Shown here: positions 36,090-46,974 of the stretch, piece after piece | How positions within the stretch are numbered: the first letter of the stretch is position 1 | How the letters are laid out: every line of letters begins with the position of its first letter | Source of the DNA: Siphonodentalium dalli | Lineage: Eukaryota; Mollusca; Scaphopoda; Gadilida; Siphonodentaliidae | Length of the DNA stretch: 64,000 bases | Assembly (NCBI GenBank): GCA_032622095.1 | Contig: CP136069.1 | Location: forward strand, 157,035,043-157,099,042 | Direction: 5' to 3' | The notes under the pieces: generated by a model | Told to the model about the DNA's origin: nothing | Seen by the model: only the letters and a program-made list of their open reading frames with translations | The model's database searches: none | Made by a program: the position numbers and the translations under genes

Positions 36090-36097
36090 TATAAGAC

Positions 36098-37050
36098 CAG
36101 TGTTCGCGCTGGACCGAAAAAAACTTTAGCCAAAAGTTTAGCCAAATGAAAATTTTATTAGCCAAATGAAAAAAACTTTAGCCAAATGTTTTTTAGCCAA
36201 ATTAAAAAAAACTATGGCCAAATTAAATAATCGTTTTCTGGTCGGTTCACAATTAATGACTAAAACGTCAAATCTAACAGACACAGGTAAAATACACAAT
36301 AATTTAACAAATTTTTATGAACTAGAAATAATTTTATATATATCATTTATTAAAAAAATATTAATCTTTATGGGGGGTGGGGGGGGGGGGGGGGGGGGGT
36401 AACCAGGGATTGTCCTTCTTAATGTCATTAAATTTTTGTTTTATATCAATATCTTTTTTTAAATCATTAAATATTAATTATTCTTGCGAAAATATTTAAG
36501 TGACATCTGGAAACTAATAACTTAATATTGTTACGACATTATCAAATTGCAATCTGTCATAAAAGCATGCATATTATTTTGAATGTATCGGTATTGACGA
36601 CAAATATCTGTCGTGATTCACATTTGGCTGATTAAGCTATTGTCTTACACTTGGTGCTCATAAACCTTGGCCGTCATAAATACAATGTCATCATACACAT
36701 GCATTGTGCAGGAGTCCCGTGAGTGACCAGACAGACAATGCGGGATTAGCGGATTAAATGTAAAATAATGATTTTTTGCTGTTTCGTGCAGAGTGACGGG
36801 TTTCCCTTTGTACTGTCCGCGATCGGGTTTCCCTTTATACAGTCGGCGATATATTCCCACTTACGATGTTTTCGGACTAGATCGTTCACATCACAGAATT
36901 GAAAACACACTTGCCAAAAATTCATGCTTTCAGTCTCCATTTGGGGTCAAAAAAAGTTTAGCCAAAAGTTTAGCCAAATGAAATTTTTATTAGCCAAATT
37001 CGAAAAAGATTAGCCATTGGCTAATTTGGCTACCGACAGCGCGAACACTG
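36098..37050. mobile_element. Non-autonomous hAT element, 953 bp
   Basis: A perfect 8-bp target duplication TATAAGAC lies at 36090-36097 and 37051-37058. The ends are CAGTGTTCGCGCTGGACCG and, reverse complemented, CAGTGTTCGCGCTGTCGGT. CAGTG ends with 8-bp duplications are typical of the hAT superfamily. Subterminal regions carry many copies of 'tttagccaaa' and 'attagccaaatgaa', as expected of transposase-binding repeats. The interior contains a long G run (about 36371-36400) and no transposase. The perfect duplication implies a relatively recent insertion. Confidence 0.9.
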
Positions 37051-37058
37051 TATAAGAC

Positions 37059-37560
37059 AGAATAGCCAATATTTTATTAATCAACCACAACTTGTAAGCG
37101 ATCACATGGCATGGTGGGCCAATATTGACCATTTCCCAGGTTTTAGTCGCCATTTTCAGCTTAAGTGACAATTTTGGTTCCATTCAGTTGAAATATTCAT
37201 AAGTAATGGTATGCCTCACTTAGTTTGCACAGTTCAGTCCAGTTTTTGTTGAAATATGACAATGGTGATTTTTGGTGAAATTTCATACCAAGTTATGTAA
37301 AATCTAATTTTTAAGGGATCAGAATGGGCTGGGACCTCCTGAATGGCATATTTCATTGCTCCAATGATCAGTTAATAAGGAAAATACAAAAATAAAGTCA
37401 CAATTCTGAACCAGTTCCATACATCAGAAACTGATGTAGAAGATATCAGTGAAAAAATGTCAAATTTTCCAATTCCGGGTGCCATTTTGACAGCCATCAC
37501 TTGGACGGGAATTCTGGATCTGGATAAATACGTCCAAGTAACCAATTTGGTATGATAGGA
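37059..37560. other. Unclassified dispersed DNA
   Basis: Contains 'gccattttgacagccatcac' style text similar to 35.8 kb, and 'tttggtgaaatttcatacca'. No gene was recognised. The LINE 3' untranslated region may extend into its right side. Confidence 0.35.
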
Positions 37561-37859
37561 CGGGCGGTGGGCGATGTTAATGCGCGGCGCCAACAGCTGC
37601 TGCAGATGTTTCTGATAGCGCAGCTGCGAATTCTTCTGGTGTGTTTAGTGCAACAACGTCTTGGTGTAATTTGTTCCAGTACACTGCTGTGTCCACAAAG
37701 AATGAATGTTTGTACTGGTCACAGGACGTTGACGGTATTTCAAAGCACTTATTATTGTTCGTCTCTCTTATCAAGGATATTTGTTGTTTGATGGTCCTTG
37801 AATTGTTTTGGTTTGATTCTCCTCCTTGCCTTAGCCTTAGTTACCCATATAAAAATGTA

Positions 37860-38340
37860 CCATGGTAAACCTAGATATTACCAAGGTTTTACCAAGGTAA
37901 ATCAATATATACCTCGGTAAACCAAGTATTACCTCGGTAAACCAATATATACCTAGGTGATACCATGGTAATATGTGATTTACCTTGGTAAGTTTACCAA
38001 GATATACCGAGGTAAACCAATATATACCTAGGTAAGTCAAGATATACCTTGGTAAGTCAAAATATACCTTGGTAAGTCAAAATATACCTCGGTAAGTCAA
38101 AATATACCTTGGTATATCTCGGTATATCTGGACTTACCTCGGTATATATACTAACTTACATTGGTATACATCGGTAAGTCCAAATATACCTTGGTATATC
38201 TCGGTATATCTGGACTTACCTCGGTATATATATTAACTTACATAGGTATACCTCGGTAAGTCAAAATATACCTTGGTATATCTCAATATTTCTGGACTTA
38301 CCTCGGTATATATATTAACTTACATAGCTATATTTTACAT
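37860..38340 (+). repeat. Subterminal tandem repeat of the 2.9-kb element, left
   Basis: About 20 GGTA-centred motifs spaced 14-25 bp apart (ACCTTGGTAAGTCAAAATAT and variants). A 115-bp higher unit beginning 'accttggtatatctcggtat' recurs near 38105, 38190 and 38270. Confidence 0.85.
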
Positions 38341-39143
38341 TTGACTATATATGCTTCCACAGTATAATACCATATAACAAGGTACCGTAGGCCTACTCTA
38401 TTATGAGTATTTAACACAGCATACTACCATAGTAAACTTTCCAGGTACTCCAGTTATCACGGTCAGCCTGCTGCCACAGTATTTTCCCCATATATAGTGT
38501 AGAATACCATTGTGAAATTACCACCTATACTATGTTCTACCATGATAAAAGTAACGTCAATGTGGTCTCATGAAGTCATCTTAGTTACTGAGTTTTCACC
38601 AGAATTATACCATGGTAATTTTCCACTTATTGTGGTCTACCATGGTAAAAGTTACTTTAACGTTTAATAATGTGTTTACTTTAATAATGTGTTTGTAAAC
38701 AGGTAAATGTCCATGTATTGTGTGGTAAAGGTAAAATGTCTCCCTTTGTTTGTTTACCGTGGTAGGCCTAGCTATTACAGTTTCCCAATTAATAATTGTT
38801 AATATTACTCTAATTTAATCCAGAAAAAAGAGTACACGAGTTCAAAACATAAACGAAACGAACCGCGCATAAATTACTGTCCGAAATCGCCATTACGCAA
38901 TCACGAAAATAAAAAAAACTGATATTTCATGAATTATATAACTAGTTGGTTGGTTGATTATTTAATGTGTGTCATGTATACATTATATGATACTAATATG
39001 AAATGCTTTAAACGTGTTCGTTTTTAATTGTCCGTTTCGCTAATTCTACCTCCTGCACTCTTCACTTCCGTCAGTTCCAATGTTTTTGGCGGTATAGATT
39101 TTCATTTTGTTTTCGAAGCTAGTAACGAATCATTCTCCTCGTT

Positions 39144-39434
39144 ATGTCGAAGGACAAACTTAAACATTATAAACGATACTTGGAGGACCCACTGAGTGAG
39201 AATATGGCAATCTCACACGACTTCCCCGTCGAGTAAATTTTGGGCTGAAGTTTGTTTCAATGTGAGCTTCAAGTTGAAGAATATATCGACTCAGAGGAAG
39301 TAAGTTTGGAGATTGGTGATAATGTGATATTTCAAGACTACGGATTTGCTAACGATGGAAATGAATCAGTCCAAATCGAACTTGAACAACTTCAAGCCAG
39401 TGACGATGAGCGGGGAATAATCGACATGAACTAG
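39144..39434 (+). CDS. Two short acidic open frames inside the 2.9-kb element
   Basis: 39144-39236 encodes MSKDKLKHYKRYLEDPLSE and ends at TAA 39234. A different frame, 39252-39434, encodes an acidic peptide with SEEVSLEIGDNV and QLQASDDERGII. A donor-like GAA|GTAAGT lies near 39301. The protein-like composition, higher GC and clustered frames contrast with the surrounding AT-rich DNA. These may be remnants of a captured host gene or of the lost element protein. I do not recognise a family. Confidence 0.3.
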
Positions 39435-40369
39435 AATTAGAATATTAAACAAAAATTTCTCAATTATACTAATTTATATCATTGTGGTGAATGTCGGTTT
39501 TGGAGAACTTGGCTTATGTTAACTTTCATGTCTGTACGAACAGAGACCAACTGCGTCAATGTAAACAGAACAGCTACAGTGTGTCAGTATGCCGTAATTC
39601 GTGACCCAGTGTTGTGACTAGAGTGGACAAAGCGGACTGCTCACGGAGTTCTACTCAGCACGCAATGTGTGTGAACTGTGACGCGGTCGGCTGACCAGGA
39701 GAACAATAACATTAGAACTCGGCTATCGATCACGGTCGGATGTGGAGTTGTGGACGTATTTCTAACATCACAGTTCCATCATGGAGACACCAAAAGACAG
39801 TGATATTGTTACCATCTTATATACCAGACCTTCATACAATTAAACATCTCATTATTTTAAACACATCGCTGTCACTTCGATACGTTTACCCCAAATGAAT
39901 ACCATTAGAACTTTGGTCCATCGCAACTAGAAATCATTATAGGCAAAGTTCTAACATCATTGATCAATTCCCCCAAAACTGGCGAGCAATATTACATCAC
40001 AGATGCTTAGTACCAGTACTAGATATTATAGATGTGTGTATATGGGTTCAATTAAATTAAATGATCGATGTACGTATCTACCAGGGTAGATTCCAATATT
40101 TATTTACCATTTTACCTATTAATTATCATGGTACTTTCAACTGTCATACCGGTACCCTAGTACTTATTCATTGGTAAATCGATACTGCGTCAAATTTCCT
40201 TGGTGGATTTTTACCATTCTAGATTCACATATACATGTAAACTCTGGTAATACATGTATACCTTGATATATTCAACTTTTTTACTAGGTACTCCAGAAAA
40301 TACCACGGTTAAAGAACCTGGGTAAACTGTTGAAATACCTCAGTATTTTGCCACAGTGAATATAGCGTG

Positions 40370-40740
40370 GTAAATTTTACTAAGGTGTTCTACCAAGGTC
40401 AAATACCTTGGTAGAACATCTTGGTAAAATTTATCATGCTAAATTCACCGTGGTAAAAATACAGTAGTATTCCAACAATTTACCGAGGTTCTTTTACCAT
40501 GGTATTTTCACCATGGTAAAGTTTTACTGTGATTTTTTCACCTTGGTAAAATTTACCGACGTGATCAATTGACCAGGGTAAAAAACCATGGTAAAATTTA
40601 CCTCGGTAAATACCTTGGTAAATTTTTACCTTGGTAAAGCACTAAAATTTACCTTGGTAAAATTTACCGACGTGATCAATTGACCGTGGTACAAATACCA
40701 TGGTAAAATTTACCTTGGTAAATACCTTGGTACATTTTTA
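40370..40740 (+). repeat. Subterminal tandem repeat of the 2.9-kb element, right
   Basis: Motifs 'taccttggtaaa' and 'accatggtaaaatttacc' alternate in both orientations. A 60-bp block with 'aaaatttaccgacgtgatca' is present twice (about 40548 and 40660). Many motifs are self-complementary, so the stretch can form many small hairpins. Confidence 0.85.
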
Positions 40741-43165
40741 TATGGGTAGGAAGTTGTTTGTTTGTATAGCCGTACCAGACCCTCTGCCACCTTATAAAAG
40801 TAGGTCAGGCGCTGTGTTTTTCGACGAGCATGAAGTGTTGGTAATTGTTGTTCTTTCAACATTCTCGTCATGCTGCCCTCTTCTCTTGACCTGTAGTCTC
40901 CAGTGATGAATCTTGCTGCATTTCGTTGAATCTATTCAAGGAGATCTATATTTTTCTGCTGGTAGGGGTCCCATATTATAGCTCCATAGTCCATTATTGA
41001 TCTTACTAATGATATGTAGGCAGTTCTCTTGGATTTTTATGGCATAAACTTCAGATTTCTTCTGAGAAAGCCGAGTGTGGCACTAGCTTTCTTGGCCGTG
41101 TTGTTCACTTGTGATGTCCATTTCAAGTCTTTAGAAATCTGGATACCAAGATATGGGTTGGTGTTGACTTGGCTGAGTATTTCGCCATCCAGCGTGTAGT
41201 ATTTGCTGTGTTTTCCTTTTAGACTCATCACGTAGCATTTTTTGGCGTTGAATGTCATGCCCCAGTTTTTTGCCCATGTCTCAAGGCTCTTTAAGTCGTG
41301 TTGGACTGTGACCTGGTCTTTGATGGAGTTTATTTGTCTGTATAGCAGACAGTCATCTGCGAAGAGTCGTACTGTTGATGACACTGTGTCCGGTAAATCA
41401 TTAACATGGCAAAGGAACAGGAGAGGACCCAATACTGTTCCCTGCGGTACTCCGGAGTCCACGTCTACCTCGGTGGAACTGTGGCCTTCCAGCACTACTT
41501 TCATTTTTCTTTTGGTGAGGAAGGATGTTAGCCATGTGTGTAGTTGCCCTCTTATACCGTATTCTTCCAGTTTGTATAGCAGCTTGTTGTGTGGAACTGT
41601 ATCAAATGCCTTTGAAAAGTCCAGTATTATCAGATCTGTTTGTTTACTGGCATTGAAGTTTTTTAGAAGATCGTTGGTTGTTGTCACATGAATGTCCTGA
41701 TCGAAATTCATGGTTGAGGTGGGTGAGGACTTTATTTTCTTCTAGATGTTTCATGATGTGCTTGCATATTATGTGTTCGAGGATTTTGCATGATACTGAT
41801 GTTAATGACACTGGCCTGTAGTTCTCTGGTTGATGTTTGTCCCCTTTTTTGAAGACAGAAGATATGTTGGCGTTTCTCCAGTCATTCGGCAGCATTCCAG
41901 TGTCGATGGAGAGCTGGAAGATGGCTGTTAGTCAAGGACTCAGTTCCTCTGCACATTCTTTCAAGACGTGGTTGGGTAGATTGTCAGGGCCGTATGCCTT
42001 TCCGGGGTTTATCTCTTTCAGAAGCTTTGTCACCCCATCCCGATTGATTTTCAGTGATTTGATGGTATTTGGGATGTGCTTGTTCGTTGTCGTCACTGGG
42101 CACAGATTGAAATTGGTTCACCAAAATTTCTGCGTTCTCCTGACTGCCGTTTACCAGTTTTCCCTTAGAGAGGAGGGGCGCTTCTCCAATTGAGTCTTTC
42201 TTCTTGGATTTGATGTAACGCCAGAATGGTTTGGTGTCTCTTTTATCTAACGAGTCCTGTATCATTGTGTTGGTGTAATCCCATTCAGCTTTCCTCAGTT
42301 GTTTCTTGCACTCTTTTTGGTATGATCTGTACTGGTCCCATCTGTTTGTTTTCCTTGCCTTTTTGTACAGTCGTGCTCTTTTCCGAAGCATTCGTTTTTC
42401 TTTGGTTGTCAGCCAAGGAGGTTTGTTTCTGAACTGGATTGTTTTAGATGGAATATGTTTCTCAATGGAGGCCTTGATGTTGTCTTTAAATATATTCCAT
42501 AGCTCGTTTACGTTCCTACCTTGGCTCTTCTCGTGGTAGATGTTTGCAGATGCTAAGGAGGCTTCATACCGTAGATCTCCCCATGATGCCTTGCTGAAGA
42601 TATAGCACTTCCTAGGTGGTGTGTGTAGGTAGTGTGGTTTTACTTCTATATCTGTGACAATCATTGCATGGTCTGATATGGCTGGTACGCTTGTAGATGA
42701 CTTGACAAGTGTTGGGTTTGATGTGAATACCAGATCAAGCATATTCTTCTCTCTCGTAGCATCTCTGTGTATTTGGGTGAGCTGGCATTTAGTCATAGTC
42801 TGGATTAAGTGATTCTGTAAGTTGTAGTCAGGACAATCGGTTGGCGCATTTGGAATATCCCAGTTTATGTCAGGACAGTTGAAGTCTCCGGCTAGCAGAA
42901 CTTCCTTGTAGTGGTTATCCGTGATTTTCTTGATGGATTTTGATAACTCATCTACTGTCTTGTCGGATCGATGTGGCATGTAACAGCAACCAACCATGAG
43001 CTCTTTGTTGTTCTGGAGTGTTATTTTGGTCCACACTATTTCGCTCTCTGTTGTTAGTTGTGGTTGCTCGATGGAAATGATGTTGTTGTTCACCATGATG
43101 AATACTCCACCTCCTGTTGCTGACCTGTCATTTCGGTACACTGAGTAGTTCGCTGGAAACATCTC

Positions 43166-43714
43166 AAACAAAGCCCGAGCATTATGGAATAGCCTCCCTG
43201 AAGATTGCAAATTACGCATTGAAACATGTATTGACTACCCCAAATATCTAAAAGATCACTTTATCAATAGCTATAATGTATCATAAATGACCCATATGTG
43301 TTAATCACCTTCTATATTATTCAAATTCATCAAAGGACAAAAAACAAACAAAGCACCATATTCTTAGCCCAAATCAACTGAGATCCACTGGTAACTCAGT
43401 CACATCCTTACACATTCATTAAATTGGAATAATAATGTTTCAGGAAATCAAGTAACATATAGTTCTATTGCTTATGAGCGTATCTTCAACATATTATGCA
43501 CACCATTTACCACCCCACCCCTCCCCCTCCCCAACCTACATCTCTTTCTCAACTGTTCTTCTCCTCTTGCACTTGCACCCACATTATGTCTATATTATAA
43601 TTATTGTATTATTATAGGGCTCTGACACATAAGCCATGGCTTCCACAGAGCCCCATTACCATATTGTAATTTATGTATACTGAGCATCAAATAAAATCAC
43701 TTGAGTTTGAGTTT
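43166..43714 (+). mobile_element. 5'-truncated LINE 3' end, same type as 24.1-28.2 kb
   Basis: The last 39 codons are present (NKARALWNSLPEDCKLRIET onward, stop at 43284-43286) and align with LWNELPTDCKLRIE of the 24-kb LINE. The 3' untranslated region shows a hairpin GGGCTCTG...CAGAGCCC (about 43617-43652) and a TTGAGT-type tail. It is inserted in a minus-strand LINE whose text GAAATGTT/GAGATGTT appears on both sides as an imperfect ~9-bp target duplication, so the host coding sequence SEMF is duplicated. A classical dead-on-arrival insertion. Confidence 0.85.
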
Positions 43715-44305
43715 GAACATTTCGCTGTTCTTAATTGCGTCCAGTTCTGGTGGTTTACCTGGTTTTACGCCACTCAGCCATGACTCTGTGCCGCATACAA
43801 TATCCGGTTTGATGTATTCAATTGCTGCAGCCAATTCTTGTGTCTTGTCTTTGAGGCTGCGACAATTCATTGTCAGTAATCTCAGATTCGTCTTCTTTGG
43901 TATCTCAAATACATGACAGGATGGTATTTCAGATGTTGAGGTCATAGATGTTGTGTTTTTTTGAGATTTCCCATGCTCACTGTTCCGCCGTGGACTACTT
44001 GCTCTCATAGGGCTGAAGTTGGAAGATATTGATTCCAAAGTGCTATTCAGTCTTGAAAGTGGTTTGTAGTAGTTGGTGCTGGCGTCGGTGTCATATAAAT
44101 GGTAGGAAAATGAGGACACATTGATATTATCGCATTTGTAGCAGTGCCAGGAGACATTGCTCTTGCTAAGTATACTCATTTCCTGGGTGTTGTAGCCTAG
44201 GCACTCTTTGTGATACCAGATGTCACATGTATCGCAGCAGGCTCCACCATTTTCCCATGTTACTGGGGTTTCACAATAGCCGCAGGGGTAGATATCTGCT
44301 CTTTT

Positions 44306-44332
44306 AGGCCCCGGGTTTGTCTCCAAGTCTCC
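44306..44332 (-). other. 2A-like peptide motif GDLETNPGP
   Basis: On the minus strand the codons read Gly-Asp-Leu-Glu-Thr-Asn-Pro-Gly-Pro, fitting the 2A consensus D-x-E-x-N-P-G-P. In such motifs the ribosome skips the final Gly-Pro bond, releasing the upstream peptide. 2A-like motifs are known near the N-terminus of some CR1-clade elements. Whether this copy was ever functional cannot be told; a stop codon precedes LAGD. Confidence 0.7.
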
Positions 44333-44345
44333 TGCGAGTTAAAGT

Positions 44346-44735
44346 TTTACCCTAAAAATGTGGCATTTTATCTAGCAGAATCATACTTAATGTATATGCT
44401 GAATTTTAAATCACATATTTCATGGTAAGATTAATTTTTACATTTAATAAATTATATAATCACGAAATTTATGCTCTTTAAATTTGGAAAACCCCTTAAA
44501 AGAGGGGTTAAAGTGAAATTTCAGCATGGCTCCAAATCTAGTATCAATTAGTGTGTGAATATGTACGTATGTGCAAAGTTTCATGATTTAGTCACATATT
44601 GAACAATTGCCTTGAAAATTGGACTTAATCTACTCCACTAATACCATTATCATAATTATATTGGGCACTGAAATTATGTCAACAGGTAAAATATTATCGT
44701 GAAAAAGACTGATTTCCAGATTGGTCAATAGCGTC
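44346..44735. other. No recognisable feature
   Basis: AT-rich DNA next to the LINE 5' end. A possible TTAA boundary, TTAAAGTTTTACCC, lies at about 44337-44350, but its partner was not found. Confidence 0.35.
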
Positions 44736-44789
44736 ACTGGAAACTACTTACCTGCAGCTATTCGCCTGTGCGAGCTTATATTCAAAGTC

Positions 44790-45110
44790 AAATAAGTTGA
44801 ATAACTCGGCCAATATGAGTCTGACCGAACTCTAAATAGCAGGTGCGCAGGGTCACATGATGATTGACCCCTGTAGGAAATTAGATTCAATTCAACTTGA
44901 ACAAGAAATTTCTGAGGAAACGTCCTGACAAAAAAAAAATCCCAAATCGGGAGAATTCTAAGTCGATAAATGGTCATAACTCAGTCAAAAATGTTTGGAC
45001 CAAACTCCAAATTACAGGTGCACAGGTTCCCATGATGATTGACCCCTGCAGTGAATTGGATTCAATTTGAACAAGAAAATTCTGAGAAAAAGTCCCGACA
45101 AAATTTATAG
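44790..45110. repeat. Tandem pair of ~180-bp repeats
   Basis: 'catgatgattgacccctg' occurs at about 44855 and 45032, each within parallel text (an 'aactctaaatagcaggtgcg' / 'aactccaaattacaggtgca' pair, 'gaacaagaa.ttctgag', 'gtcc.gacaaa'). Moderately diverged; noncoding. Confidence 0.7.
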
Positions 45111-45428
45111 AAGTGTATATCAGTTCCAAACAGCCAACACCACCGGATAGAAGAAATTGATGCCAAAAATAAAAGAGTAAAAAATGCTATTTTTTTTCCT
45201 TGTTTGATTAATAAAGCTTAAAAATGAGGGGTTAAGAAAAGGGCCTCTTGGCCCTTTCGACAATCCCGGGGTTAGCCCTCCAAATCACTCTCCCATGGGT
45301 GGATTTAGTGTACAGTCGAGAGATTTAAGACTAATTGTGGGCATAAATTGTCTCTCTCGCTGTGTGAAAATAAAAACAAACTGGTGATATAACCTGAATA
45401 CAATCACTAACTGGGGCATATTATATGT

Positions 45429-45988
45429 GTGTGAACAGTGTTTTATTATAAGATCATGCCATGAATCTCTACTGTGGCTAACGCCCGTAGAGATCATATT
45501 CCACCAGTACATAACCTGGGAACTTTTTGATGTTTTGACAGGGAACCCTACAAAGTCGAAAAATAACACGGGGAATATATTTCTTAGTGGTTATCTGTTC
45601 CTTAATAATGTACTTCACTGTAGATGAATATCTCAACTCAAAATTGCATGTTTTTCTCTGACTTGTGTGAGCCGATATCGCTATAAACACCGAATTACAC
45701 AGGATAAATTCCATAATTGTAAGCGACCCAAAGCACAATCGCTCACAAATTCACTTACTAGTAAATCATGAAATTTCGAGTTGGAACCTTCACCTACAGT
45801 GAATTACATTATTAAGGAACAGTTAGCAACTAAGAAATATATTCCTCGTGTTATTCTTTCGACTTTATAAGGTTCCCTGTCAAAACTTCAAAAAGTTCAC
45901 AGATTTTGAACTGGTGGAATATGATCTCTATGGGCATTAGCGAGAGTAGATATTCATGGCATGACATATTTTATTATATGAACATTTG
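45429..45988. repeat. Fold-back element, ~190-bp arms
   Basis: The left arm 45429-45625 ('gatcatgccatgaatctcta' to 'taatgtacttcactgtag') is inverted at 45787-45988 with about 85-90% match by eye. The loop is about 160 bp. The open frames here are arms read in opposite senses, not genes. Confidence 0.8.
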
Positions 45989-46440
45989 TCAATTGAAATA
46001 CTCGTCATTGAGAGTTTAGTCATAAATGGGTTAAGCAGGTGCATGGCTTAAATTGACTACAAACAGAAGATAAAGGCATTAAATTTAATTTAAACTCTTC
46101 ATGAATTTCAATACATCATTCGTCTCACCGTTCACCAATTCGCTCTCTATTCATTCTATATACACATAAAACTGAGCCAATAACTCAATAATTACATATT
46201 TAACACACCATAAACACATGGCGGGTTTGGCGCTACATATAAAACATATGGGAATTGCAAACACAAAAATAAAATCATACATACAATAAAGATTTTCAAT
46301 TACCAATATTGTTATCTTGCTAAAAAATAAGTATATTTCATCACATACATGTATATGGTATTTACTTGACATTTTCATTCCAAAGTGAACTCATGAATTA
46401 TTAGATTCAAATAGATGTTCATTTATAGTATCCTCAAATT

Positions 46441-46974
46441 GTTCAATAGATATCCACCCCTGATCAAGTGGTCCTGCTAATTTGTTATGATGATGGGTGT
46501 CCTGCTGAATTTCTAAGATGCTGGTAGGGCAAACTGATGCCATTACGTTATGGTACCATTATTTTTTTCTTAAGTTGCAATATATTTTCGGGTGTTTGGC
46601 TAATCCGAGTGATTTGAGAAAAAGCCCGCATCTGTATGAAACATTCATATATATTATTTGAAATTTTTTATAATGGCTGCGCTGGTGTTTGCAAAATGAC
46701 ATGAACAGCCATCTTGATTATAGTTGATTTTCAACAACTAATACAACCAGTATTAAAATATTTTGCAAAATATGTTTTTCAATGTTTGATACACAAAATG
46801 GCTTTTTCTGGATATGTTCAGATTATCCTATCACTGCGAAAATGACAACTTTAGAAAAAATAACGATACTTTTTCTTAACATCATCAGTTTGCCCTAATA
46901 GCATCATAGCAATTTAGCAGGAGCCACCAGCATCACAGCAGGACCACTTGACCAGGGTTGATATCTGTTGGATA
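46441..46974. repeat. Fold-back element, ~130-bp arms
   Basis: 'gatatccacccctgatcaag' + 'tggtcctgct' near 46448 is inverted near 46938-46970 ('agcaggaccacttgaccagg'). The arms continue through 'gggcaaactgatg' and 'catcagtttgcccta'. A fragment of the same family lies near 55070-55125. Noncoding. Confidence 0.75.

Larger units (their letters stand above)
37844..40746. mobile_element. 2.9-kb element with TA target, GGTA-palindrome repeats
   Basis: The ends CCCATATAAAAATGTACCAT and, reverse complemented, CCCATATAAAAATGTACCAA are flanked by TA on both sides (37842-37843 and 40747-40748). The subterminal regions are packed with ACCTTGGTA, ACCTCGGTA and ACCATGGTA motifs: 37860-38340 on the left and 40370-40740 on the right. 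It interrupts the C-terminal coding region of a LINE. A TA target suggests a Tc1/mariner-type mechanism, but the length and the repeat-rich ends are unusual and no transposase is visible. Two short frames lie centrally (39144-39434). Confidence 0.8.
37577..44332 (-). pseudogene. LINE polyprotein: 2A-like motif, PHD finger, endonuclease, RT; interrupted
   Basis: The frame opens LAGDLETNPGPKRADIYPCG; a stop codon lies just upstream of LAGD. A PHD-type finger follows (CGYC, CCDTCDIWYHKEC, WHCYKC; about 44280-44140). Endonuclease motifs are LLTMNCRSLKDK, CGTESWL (about 43790), then after the inserted LINE GGGVFIMVN, VLLAGDFNCPDINW (about 42890) and ISDHAMIV (about 42665). RT motifs: KGDKHQPENYRPVSL (about 41830), LIILDFSKAFDTVPH (motif A, about 41615), SGVPQGTVLGPLLF (about 41450), VRLFADDCLLY (motif C, about 41365). 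The thumb runs to FLRRNLKFMP at 41037 and continues through YGAIIWDP-like text to 40750; the tail resumes at 37840 and ends with FFVDTAVYWNKLHQDVVA at 37577. Frameshifts occur near 41990, 41700 and 37780. Confidence 0.8.
37560..44345 (-). mobile_element. CR1-like LINE with 2A-like motif, doubly interrupted
   Basis: A minus-strand non-LTR element reading PHD finger, endonuclease, RT and C-terminal tail from 44.3 kb down to 37.58 kb. It hosts a 2.9-kb inverted-repeat element at 37844-40746 and a truncated LINE 3' end at 43166-43714 in the opposite orientation. The target duplications of both insertions fall inside coding sequence that continues on the far side, so the underlying LINE is about 3.3 kb. 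The element start is not defined beyond the motif at 44332. Confidence 0.85.

Noticed and set aside
37860-40740. Interpretation as two unrelated minisatellites
   Set aside because: Both arrays lie just inside matching inverted termini with TA flanks and interrupt one LINE reading frame, so a single element explains them better.
44337-44350. Possible TTAA element boundary (TTAAAGTTTTACCC) upstream of the 2A-like motif
   Set aside because: No inverted partner end with TTAA was found on either side.
45285-45738. Overlapping 80-95 codon frames on the minus strand
   Set aside because: They fall within the arms and loop of a fold-back element and show no domain.
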